From NCBI GenBank assembly GCA_013695395.1, contig JACDAP010000185.1, positions 1 through 6,283 of the forward strand: a stretch of 6,283 nucleotides of DNA, in the 5' to 3' direction. Source of the stretch: Solirubrobacterales bacterium. GTDB taxonomy: Bacteria; Actinomycetota; Thermoleophilia; Solirubrobacterales; Solirubrobacteraceae. Below, one piece after another: positions 1-5,577 of this stretch (position 1 is the first letter of the stretch; each line of letters begins with the position of its first letter). The translations under genes and the position numbers were made by a program. The notes beneath the pieces are model-generated. The model had not been told where the DNA came from. It searched no databases and worked only from the letters and a program-made list of their open reading frames with translations.

Positions 1-45
1 CCCCAGATCCCGATATAGACGACCTGGGGAACACGCCGCCGCGCC
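1..45. other. Left edge, no assignable gene
   Basis: These 45 bases lie downstream of the photolyase stop. A plus-strand frame beginning at base 3 is open and ends in TGA at 57-59. It would give an 18-residue acidic and proline-rich tail (starting PDPDIDDLGN) and would overlap the photolyase stop. It could be the C-terminus of a convergent gene, but a minus-strand frame through the same bases is also open, so the coding call cannot be made. CCCCAG at 1-6 and CTGGGG at 24-29 form a 6-bp inverted repeat with a 17-base loop and no T-run, too weak to call a terminator. Confidence 0.2.
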
Positions 46-1461
46 TCAGCCCCCGCTGACCGCCCGGTAGCGCTCCACCGCGCGCCGCCGCTCAGCCTGA
101 TGGTCGACGATCGGGCCGGGGTAGTCCTCCCCGATCACGCAGCCGGCGGTCCCCTGCTCCTCGTCGCTCATCGTCCATGGCTTCGAGAGCTTCTTCGCCG
201 GGACGCCCGAGAGCTCGGGGCACCAGCGGCGCACATACTCGCCCTCCGGGTCGAACTTCTCCTGCTGGGTGATCGGGTTGAACAGCCGCTGGAAGTACGG
301 CTTGGCGTCGGTGCCGGTCGAGGCGATCCACTGCCAGCCGCCGTTGTTGGCCGCCATGTCTCCGTCGATCAACCGCTCCATGAACACCCGCTCGCCCTCC
401 CGCCAGTCCAGGTGCAGGTCCTTGGTCAGGAACGACCCGACGACCATCCGCACCCGGTTGTGCATCCAGCCCTCGGCCGCGAGCTGGCGCATCCCGGCGT
501 CGACGAGGGGGAACCCCGTCTGCCCCTCGGTCCACGCCTCGAGCTCCTCGCCGGGCTCGGACCACTCGAGGGACCGGTACTTCTCCTGGAACTCGTGGTG
601 GGTGACGAAGGGGAAGTGCATCAGCACCGCGGCGTAGAAGTCCCGCCAGGCGAGCTCGTCGCGGTAGTCGTCCGGCCCGTCGCCCCGCGCTTCGGCCACG
701 CGGACGTCGAGCTTCAGGGATGAGAGGCAACCCCAGCGCAGGTAGGGCGAGAGCCGGGAGGAGCCGCCCTTCGGGGCGTTCCGTGTGTCGGCGTAGGCCG
801 CGAGGCCCCCTTCGCGTAGGAATCGCGTGGCCTGCCGCCGCGCCGCCTCCTCGCCGGGGGCGAACGTCTCCTTCGGGAGCACGTCATCGAACCCGACCTC
901 GCGGAGCGACGGCAGCTCGCCCGCCGCCACGTCCTGCGGCGTCCGGATCTCCTGCGGCGCGCTCAGGAGTTCCCGCCGCGGCACCTGTCGCCAGGCTCGC
1001 GCAAAGGGGGTGAAGACGGTGTACGGACCGCCCTGCTTGGTCTCGATCTTCGACGGGTCGTCGACGACACAGGCCCCCGGCATCGCGTGGGCACGGACCC
1101 CGTCGAGCTCGTCGATCACCCGCTGGTCGCGCGCTCGCGCCCAGGGAGAGGCGTCCGCGGTGAAGTAGACGTCCGTCGCGCCGACCTCGGCACAGAGCGC
1201 GGGCACGACGTGCTCCGGGCGCCCGCTACGGACCACGAGCTTCCCGCCGCGCTCGCGCAGCGCCTCGTCGAGCTCGGAGAGGCAGCCGAGCATGAACCGC
1301 GTCCGCATCGCGCTCGGGAAGCGTCCCTCGGTGAGCAGCCGCTCGTCGAAGACGAAGAGCGGCACGCAACCCTGGTGGGCGGCGGCCGCAACGAGCGCCG
1401 GGTGGTCGCGAACCCGCAGGTCACGGCGGAACCACATCACGGAAACGTCTCGCTCGGGCAT
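46..1461 (-). CDS. phr: Deoxyribodipyrimidine photolyase (class I CPD photolyase)
   Basis: This is a cytoplasmic flavoenzyme that splits UV-induced cyclobutane pyrimidine dimers using light and reduced FAD. The 471-residue length is normal for the family. The N-terminal alpha/beta antenna domain (about residues 6-165) opens with WFRRDLRVRDHPAL at 10-23. The FAD-binding helical domain (about 200-465) shows SSRLSPYLRWG at 234-244, DELAWRDFY at 268-276, GWMHNRVRM at 331-339, DWREGE at 352-357 and NNGGWQW at 372-378. From remembered E. coli photolyase, W300, W353 and W376 match the electron-transfer triad W306/W359/W382 in spacing, and N372 matches the flavin-contacting Asn378. It therefore looks active and is a photolyase rather than a cryptochrome, although class I photolyases and some cryptochromes overlap in sequence. 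The antenna cofactor (MTHF or deazaflavin) cannot be told. The ATG at 1459-1461 is the first start and sits directly downstream of a -10-like hexamer with no Shine-Dalgarno. It is divergent from the glycan operon and probably functionally unrelated to it. Confidence 0.96.
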   Translation of the reverse strand: MPERDVSVMWFRRDLRVRDHPALVAAAAHQGCVPLFVFDERLLTEGRFPSAMRTRFMLGCLSELDEALRERGGKLVVRSGRPEHVVPALCAEVGATDVYFTADASPWARARDQRVIDELDGVRAHAMPGACVVDDPSKIETKQGGPYTVFTPFARAWRQVPRRELLSAPQEIRTPQDVAAGELPSLREVGFDDVLPKETFAPGEEAARRQATRFLREGGLAAYADTRNAPKGGSSRLSPYLRWGCLSSLKLDVRVAEARGDGPDDYRDELAWRDFYAAVLMHFPFVTHHEFQEKYRSLEWSEPGEELEAWTEGQTGFPLVDAGMRQLAAEGWMHNRVRMVVGSFLTKDLHLDWREGERVFMERLIDGDMAANNGGWQWIASTGTDAKPYFQRLFNPITQQEKFDPEGEYVRRWCPELSGVPAKKLSKPWTMSDEEQGTAGCVIGEDYPGPIVDHQAERRRAVERYRAVSGG

Positions 1462-1467
1462 CGCCCG

Positions 1468-1473
1468 AACCTA
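1468..1473 (-). promoter_or_regulatory. Possible -10 element for a leaderless photolyase mRNA
   Basis: Read on the minus strand the hexamer is TAGGTT, which fits the actinobacterial-type TAnnnT -10. It is followed by exactly 6 bases and then the photolyase ATG at 1461, so transcription would begin at or next to the start codon. No Shine-Dalgarno lies in between, which fits a leaderless transcript. No recognisable -35 hexamer is present at 16-18 bp spacing. Six-base matches occur easily by chance, so the support comes from position only. Confidence 0.35.
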
Positions 1474-1505
1474 TGCCCGGAAACGACGGTCGGGGTGCCA
1501 GCAGT

Positions 1506-1511
1506 TACGCT
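1506..1511 (+). promoter_or_regulatory. Possible -10 element for the glycan operon
   Basis: TACGCT fits TAnnnT and lies 9 bases upstream of the ATG at 1521, which would give a leaderless or nearly leaderless mRNA for the first operon gene. There is no Shine-Dalgarno before 1521 and no good -35. It lies in the 59-bp gap shared with the divergent photolyase promoter. If real, it rules out the longer in-frame start at 1473, because the transcript would begin downstream of it. Confidence 0.28.
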
Positions 1512-1520
1512 GCGCGCCGC

Positions 1521-2219
1521 ATGGCCCAAGAGCTCATCCGCCGCTTCGTCTGCGACCTGCAGCAGGTCGAGACCCTTCCCGACCCCGTCTACGACTTCGG
1601 CTCGCTCCAGACCGAGGAGGCGCCGGTGCCGACGGGAAGCCGGCCGCAGGCCGGGACCCCGGTGGCGGGTGACCTGCGACCCCTCTTCGCCGACCGGCCG
1701 TTCACCGGCGTCGACATGCGCCCGGGTCCTGGCGTCGACGCGGTGATGGATCTCCGGGCGCTCGAGCTCGAGGACGCGAGCGTCGGCACCGCGCTCTGCC
1801 TCGACACGCTTGAGCACTGCGAGGATCCGCCGCAGGCCTGCCGGGAGCTCGCGCGCGTCACTGCGCCCGGGGGCATCTGCGTGCTGGCGAGCGTCATGCT
1901 CTTCGGGATCCACGCCTACCCGAGTGACTACTTCCGCTTCACCCCCGAGGCCATGCGCTCGATGCTCGCCCAGGGCTTCGACGACGTCTGGGCCGCCGGG
2001 ATCGGGCACCCGGGCTTCCCGTCCCAGGTCGTGGGCGTGGGGGTGATGGGGCGGAGCCTCGCAGACCTCGACGCGCTCCCCGTCCTCCGGGAGGCGCAGC
2101 AGGCCTACGAGCGGGGCCGCGGCACCGTCCGCGTCGGGATCTTCAACTACCCGCCGGGCGAGCTGCTCGGCGCCCTGGTCCGCCAGGCGCCGCGGCTGAT
2201 GAAGGAGCTCCGGCGATGA
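1521..2219 (+). CDS. Class I SAM-dependent methyltransferase, methyltransferase type 11-like
   Basis: This is a probable cytoplasmic SAM methyltransferase of 232 residues, with unknown acceptor. The fold reads through YDFGS at residues 24-28 (the position of SAM motif I), GVDMRPG at 63-69 (the acidic strand-2 end, D65), LCLDTLEHCEDP at 92-103 (the post-II DxLEH segment) and RVTAPGG at 112-118. Motif I is unusual: D25-F-G27-S is followed by a proline/glycine-rich stretch instead of a compact GxGxG loop. I chose the ATG at 1521 because an in-frame ATG at 1473 overlaps the likely photolyase -10, has no Shine-Dalgarno, and would add 16 residues of unpromising sequence. It is the first gene of the operon, and its stop overlaps the next start (ATGA, 2216-2219). 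The context suggests methylation of a sugar, glycan or lipid precursor. The alternative is a methyltransferase-fold protein with weak or no activity. Confidence 0.82.
   Translation: MAQELIRRFVCDLQQVETLPDPVYDFGSLQTEEAPVPTGSRPQAGTPVAGDLRPLFADRPFTGVDMRPGPGVDAVMDLRALELEDASVGTALCLDTLEHCEDPPQACRELARVTAPGGICVLASVMLFGIHAYPSDYFRFTPEAMRSMLAQGFDDVWAAGIGHPGFPSQVVGVGVMGRSLADLDALPVLREAQQAYERGRGTVRVGIFNYPPGELLGALVRQAPRLMKELRR
2202..2207 (+). promoter_or_regulatory. Strong Shine-Dalgarno for the cytidylyltransferase
   Basis: AAGGAG lies 8 bases before the ATG at 2216, inside the last codons of the upstream methyltransferase. It is the clearest ribosome binding site in the window and fixes the start of the cytidylyltransferase. 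Most other operon genes seem to rely on coupling through overlapping stop and start codons. Confidence 0.75.
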
Positions 2220-2929
2220 GCCTCGGCCCGGTGGTGATCCTCTGCGGCGGGCGCGGCACCCGTCTCCAGGAGAAGACCGTCGACCTCCCCAAGCCGCTCG
2301 TGGAGATCGGCGGGCGCCCGATCGTCTGGCACGTGATCCAGCTCTACGCGGTCCAGGGGTTCGCCGAGTTCATCCTCTGCACCGGCTACAAGGGCGAGCT
2401 GATCGAGCGTTGGGCTGCCGCGCAGGACTGGCCTGAGGGCGTCGTGGTCACCCCGGTCGACACGGGGCTCGACACCCAGACCGGCGGGCGGATCCGGCGG
2501 GTGCGCGAGCACGTGGCGGGGCGGCCCTTCTGCGCCACCTACGCCGACGGGGTGGCCGACGTCGACCTGGGGGCGCAGCTCGCCTTCCACACTGCGCACG
2601 GCGGCCACGCCTCGATGACCGTGGTGCGGCCCGAGCTCCAGTTCGGCGTCACCGAGCTCGACCCCGAGCACCGGGTCACGGGCTTCCGCGAGAAGCCCCG
2701 CAGCGAGCACTGGATCAACGGCGGCTTCTTCCGCTTCGAGCCCGCCGTGTTCGACTACCTGAGCGACTCCTCGGTCCTCGAGCGCGAGCCGCTCGAGGGC
2801 CTCGCCGCCGACGGCCAGCTGCGCGCCTTCCGCCACACGGGCTTCTGGGACTGCATGGATACCTACAAGGATGCCATCACGCTCAACGATCTGTGGGCGA
2901 GCGGCGTACCGCCCTGGAAGCTGTGGTGA
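2216..2929 (+). CDS. rfbF: Glucose-1-phosphate cytidylyltransferase-like nucleotidyltransferase
   Basis: This enzyme should condense CTP and glucose-1-phosphate to CDP-glucose and pyrophosphate, the entry step to CDP-linked deoxysugars. The 237-residue protein shows the nucleotide-binding signature LCGGRGTRLQE at residues 9-19 and KPLVEIGGRP at 26-35. GYKG is at 57-60, TGGR at 89-92, YADGVAD at 109-115 (the metal-binding Asp is D111), EKP at 159-161, INGGFF at 167-172, REPLE at 190-194 and GFWDCMDT at 209-216. EKT after GTRLQ and the INGGFF/GFWxxMDT pair resemble RfbF more than the dTDP-glucose enzyme RmlA. It is about 20 residues shorter than remembered enterobacterial RfbF (257 residues), and the deficit falls between GYKG and VDTG. 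The start is well supported by AAGGAG at 2202-2207 and the ATGA overlap. The SDR gene two positions downstream would be its natural partner. Another NTP or sugar specificity remains possible. Confidence 0.86.
   Translation: MSLGPVVILCGGRGTRLQEKTVDLPKPLVEIGGRPIVWHVIQLYAVQGFAEFILCTGYKGELIERWAAAQDWPEGVVVTPVDTGLDTQTGGRIRRVREHVAGRPFCATYADGVADVDLGAQLAFHTAHGGHASMTVVRPELQFGVTELDPEHRVTGFREKPRSEHWINGGFFRFEPAVFDYLSDSSVLEREPLEGLAADGQLRAFRHTGFWDCMDTYKDAITLNDLWASGVPPWKLW
2916..2920 (+). promoter_or_regulatory. Shine-Dalgarno-like GGAAG deciding the start of the second methyltransferase
   Basis: GGAAG ends 5 bases before the GTG at 2926. That GTG overlaps the upstream TGA in a GTGA arrangement, as at other junctions of this operon. 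The in-frame GTG at 2923 is too close to it, and the more upstream in-frame GTG at 2893 has no such site, so 2926 is preferred. Confidence 0.5.
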
Positions 2930-3666
2930 GCGGGCATGCGGCGGCGGTGGCCGCGAACCCGAACTGGTACCACACGATCGCGCTCCCGGACGGGACGCTC
3001 ACCCCCGGGAACGTCGACCTGCGCACGAGCGCCCGGAAGCTCCTACCGGATCGCCTCGACGGGCAACGGGCGCTCGACGTCGGCACCTTCGACGGGTTCT
3101 GGGCCTTCGAGCTGGAGCGCCGCGGCGCGCAGACCGTCGCGATCGACGTGGAGAGGCTCGACCACGCCCAGTGGCCGCCGCGCAACCGCGAGCGGCTGCT
3201 GGCCGACGCCGCGCGGCTCGGCGGCGTCGAGCTCGGCCGCGGCTTCGCCATCGCGCACGAGGCACTCGAGTCATCCGTCGACCGGGTGATCTGCGACGCC
3301 TACGACGTCACCCCGGAGCGCATCGGCGGCACCGTCGACGTCGTCTTCATGGGCGCGATCCTCCTCCACCTCCGCGACCCGGTCCGTGCCCTGGAGGCCG
3401 CGCTCGACTGTCTGAAGCCGGGCGGGACGCTCATCCAGATGGAGCCGTTCTCGCTCCCGAACACCCTGCTGCGGCCGCGCACCCCCACCGGTGACTTCCA
3501 GCCGCTGCGCTCGGACTTCACCTGGTGGTACCCGAACCTCTCCTGCCTGAAGGCGTGGCCGTGGGCGGCCGGCTTCAACGGGACGCGGATCACCCACCTG
3601 CTGCGCCCGCCCAGCACGAAGAAGATGACGGGCTTCTACGTCGGGCTCTCCTCGGTCCGTGGCTGA
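2926..3666 (+). CDS. CmoB/DUF1698-like SAM-dependent methyltransferase
   Basis: This is a class I SAM-dependent methyltransferase of 246 residues from the GTG at 2926; an in-frame GTG at 2893 would add 11 residues. The N-terminus carries NPNWYHTIALPDG (11-23) and TPGNVDLR (26-33). That segment is typical of proteins annotated as DUF1698 or tRNA (mo5U34)-methyltransferase-like and related to the CmoB group. The SAM site is canonical: LDVGTFDGFWAFEL at 50-63, AID at 72-74 with D74 as the ribose-binding acid, VVFMGAILLHLRDP at 139-152, and LKPGG at 163-167. A C-terminal segment rich in aromatic residues (about 195-217) may shape the acceptor pocket. True CmoB is longer and acts on tRNA wobble uridine. 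Here the gene sits between a CDP-sugar synthase and a sugar-nucleotide SDR, so a sugar, glycan or other small-molecule acceptor is more likely; this is inferred from context. It overlaps its neighbours by 4 and 8 bases. Confidence 0.85.
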   Translation: MSGHAAAVAANPNWYHTIALPDGTLTPGNVDLRTSARKLLPDRLDGQRALDVGTFDGFWAFELERRGAQTVAIDVERLDHAQWPPRNRERLLADAARLGGVELGRGFAIAHEALESSVDRVICDAYDVTPERIGGTVDVVFMGAILLHLRDPVRALEAALDCLKPGGTLIQMEPFSLPNTLLRPRTPTGDFQPLRSDFTWWYPNLSCLKAWPWAAGFNGTRITHLLRPPSTKKMTGFYVGLSSVRG

Positions 3667-4603
3667 GCGGATCCTCGTCACGGGCCCGGACGGGCTCCTG
3701 GGTGCCGCGGCGGTGGGTGCGCTCCTCGCCCGCGGGGATGAGGTCGTGCTCTTGCGCCGGCCGGGGCCACGCCGGCCGTCCGTCCTCGCGCTCGACGGGC
3801 TCCAGGATCGCTGCACGGTCGTCGCGGGCGAGCTCGCCGACGTCGGCGACGTCCTCTGCGACCAGCACTGCGGAACGGTGCTCCATCTGGCGGCGCAGAC
3901 CCAGGTCGGCGCCGCCGTCGAGGACCCGCTCGCGACGTTCGAGACGAACCTGCGCGGAACCTGGCGTGTGCTCGAGGCGTGCCGCACCGCGAGCGTGGGG
4001 CGCGTCGTGATCGCCTCGAGCGACAAGGTCTACGGGACGGCCGCGCGGCTCCCGGTCGCCGAGGACGCCCCGCTGCTGGCCCGCGAGCTCTACGAGGTCT
4101 CCAAGGCCGGGGCGGACATGATCGCCCGCTCCTACGCCGCCGCCTTCGAACTCCCCGTCGCGGTGCTGCGCCTGCCGAACGTCTACGGCCCCGGCGATCC
4201 CAACGCCGCCCGCCTGATCCCCGCGGTCTGTGCCGCGCTGCTGGCCAGCCGCCGCCCGCGGATCCGCTCGGACGGCTCGCCGCGGCGGGACTTCCTCCAC
4301 GTGGACGACGCGGTCGCCGCGCTGCTTGCGGTGCCGGCCGACGGGGAGCCCTACAACGCCAGCGGAGGGGCGACCCACAGCCTGCGGGAGATCGTCGACG
4401 GGCTCGTCACGGCGTCGGGAACCGCGGGGCTGGACGCTGAGTACGCGGACATCCCGACGCCGCCCGGGGAGCAGGCGGCCGGCTGGCTCGACGCCTCCCG
4501 CCTCATCGCGGCGACAGGCTGGGCGCCCCGCACGCCCCTGGCGGACGGTTTGGCCGCGACCTACGCCTGGTACGCGGCGCACCCGGGGTTCCTGGCGGCA
4601 TGA
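3659..4603 (+). CDS. NAD-dependent NDP-sugar epimerase/dehydratase, probably 4,6-dehydratase type
   Basis: This extended short-chain dehydrogenase/reductase acts on a nucleotide sugar in the cytoplasm. The 314 residues start at a GTG overlapping the previous gene by 8 bases. The Rossmann motif TGPDGLLG spans 8-15, HLAAQ 76-80, and ETNLRGT 95-101. Catalytic SSDKVYG spans 120-126, with YEVSK giving Y145 and K149. RLPNVYGPGD (171-180), RLIPAV (185-190), IRSDG (202-206) and RRDFLHVDDAV (209-219) are the substrate-binding signatures. The S-D-K triplet, in place of T-D-E of dTDP-glucose dehydratases, together with the RLIP/IRSDG/RDFLHVDDAV series, resembles CDP-glucose 4,6-dehydratase. That matches the CDP-glucose synthase upstream. 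Against it, the enzyme is shorter than typical RfbG and has GPDGLLG where I remember GHTGFKG in that family. The likely product is CDP-4-keto-6-deoxyglucose, but a 4-epimerase or 4-reductase is an open alternative. Confidence 0.87.
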   Translation: MAERILVTGPDGLLGAAAVGALLARGDEVVLLRRPGPRRPSVLALDGLQDRCTVVAGELADVGDVLCDQHCGTVLHLAAQTQVGAAVEDPLATFETNLRGTWRVLEACRTASVGRVVIASSDKVYGTAARLPVAEDAPLLARELYEVSKAGADMIARSYAAAFELPVAVLRLPNVYGPGDPNAARLIPAVCAALLASRRPRIRSDGSPRRDFLHVDDAVAALLAVPADGEPYNASGGATHSLREIVDGLVTASGTAGLDAEYADIPTPPGEQAAGWLDASRLIAATGWAPRTPLADGLAATYAWYAAHPGFLAA

Positions 4604-5577
4604 GCCCCCCGTCGCTCAGCATCGTCGTTCCCTCGCACGATCGGCCGCTGCGCCTGCGCTGGCTCTTGAACGCGCTCGAGGAGCAGGACGCGGAGGACTG
4701 GGAGGTCGTGGTCGCTCACGACGCCGCCGGGCCGGAGACCGAGCGGCTGCTCCGGCAGCACCCGCTCGCACGCGACGGACGCCTGCGCCACCTCGACTTC
4801 CCGCCCGGTAGCGCGGGGCCGGCCGAGAAGCGCAACGCCGGCTGGCGGGCCGCGCGTGCGCCGCTGATCGCCTTCACCGACGACGACTGCCGCCCACCTT
4901 CGGGGTGGGTGACGAGTGTCCTGGCCGCGGCCGCCGCGCACCCCGGTTCGATCGTCCAGGGCCGCACCACCGTTGACCCGGACGAGCTCGTCGTCCTCCA
5001 GCACGCCCCGTTCGCGCGCTCCCAGGAAGTCGAGCCGCCGGTGCCGTGGGCGCAGACCTGCAACATCCTGTACCCGCGGGAGGTGCTCGAGGCGGCGAGG
5101 GGCTTCGACGAGAGCCTCCCGCTGGCGGCGGGGGAGGACACCGACCTCGCGCTGCGCGCCCGCAAGGCCGGCGCGACCTACGTGGGGGAGCCCAGGATGC
5201 TCACCCATCACGCCGTCGAGGACGCGACCCTTCGCGCTCGGATGCGGGAGGTATGGCGCTGGCAGCACCTGCCGTTCGTCACCCGCCGTCACCCCGAGGT
5301 CCGCGAGCACCTGGCCGGGGGCGGATACTTCTGGAAGCCCGCGCACGCCCGGGTCCCGTTCCTGCTGGCCGGGCTCGCACTGGCGTGTTCTCGCCGCCCG
5401 CTGCGCGGTGCGCTGATCGCCGCCCCCTGGGCCCTGGCCAGCCTCCCGAGCTACGGCAGCTCTCCCCGCGGTCGGCTGCGCGCGGTCTCCGAGCTTCCGG
5501 CGCACGCCGTGATCGACCTCGTGGAGGTGGCCGCCCTGGCGCGCGGCTCGGTCCGCCACCGCAGCCTGCTCCTGTGA
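4600..5577 (+). CDS. Family 2 glycosyltransferase
   Basis: This is a GT-A fold inverting glycosyltransferase of 325 residues, expected to move a sugar from a nucleotide donor to a growing glycan or glycolipid at the cytoplasmic membrane face. The N-terminus has LSIVVPSHDRPLRL (6-19), the standard GT2 opening. EKRNAGWRAA is at 76-85, and the metal/nucleotide-binding acidic motif TDDDC at 93-97. The acceptor-side segment runs TCNILYPREVLEAARGFDE (153-171), and GEDTDLALRARKAG (178-191) holds the catalytic-base ED at 179-180. After about residue 245 come two short hydrophobic stretches (252-263 and 271-282), perhaps for peripheral membrane attachment; they are not clear transmembrane helices. ATG 4600 overlaps the upstream stop as ATGA. 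No strong Shine-Dalgarno is seen, so translation is probably coupled. Donor and acceptor cannot be read from the sequence. Confidence 0.93.
   Translation: MSPPSLSIVVPSHDRPLRLRWLLNALEEQDAEDWEVVVAHDAAGPETERLLRQHPLARDGRLRHLDFPPGSAGPAEKRNAGWRAARAPLIAFTDDDCRPPSGWVTSVLAAAAAHPGSIVQGRTTVDPDELVVLQHAPFARSQEVEPPVPWAQTCNILYPREVLEAARGFDESLPLAAGEDTDLALRARKAGATYVGEPRMLTHHAVEDATLRARMREVWRWQHLPFVTRRHPEVREHLAGGGYFWKPAHARVPFLLAGLALACSRRPLRGALIAAPWALASLPSYGSSPRGRLRAVSELPAHAVIDLVEVAALARGSVRHRSLLL

Noticed and set aside
1..29. CCCCAG/CTGGGG inverted repeat as a photolyase terminator
   Set aside because: The stem is only 6 bp with a 17-base loop and no T-tract, and it is cut by the window edge.
100..723. Plus-strand open frame (207 codons) opposite the photolyase
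   Set aside because: It has Leu/Val/Pro/Arg-rich shadow composition; the minus strand encodes an intact photolyase.
1473..1520. Upstream in-frame ATG extending the first methyltransferase by 16 residues
   Set aside because: It has no Shine-Dalgarno, overlaps the likely photolyase -10, and the added residues do not resemble a conserved N-terminus.
2893..2925. Upstream in-frame GTG codons for the second methyltransferase (2893 and 2923)
   Set aside because: GTG 2926 has a properly spaced GGAAG and the 4-base GTGA overlap used elsewhere in the operon.
3759..3777. GGCCGG/CCGGCC inverted repeat
   Set aside because: It is a short GC-only palindrome within the SDR coding region with no regulatory context.
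3590..4582. Long minus-strand open frame (330 codons) opposite the SDR gene
   Set aside because: It is rich in Arg/Gly/Ala/Pro with no recognisable motif and lies opposite a well-conserved gene. Long antisense frames are expected in GC-rich coding DNA.
4561..5559. Long minus-strand open frame (332 codons) opposite the GT2 gene
   Set aside because: It has low-complexity composition and no family motifs, while the plus strand carries every GT2 signature.
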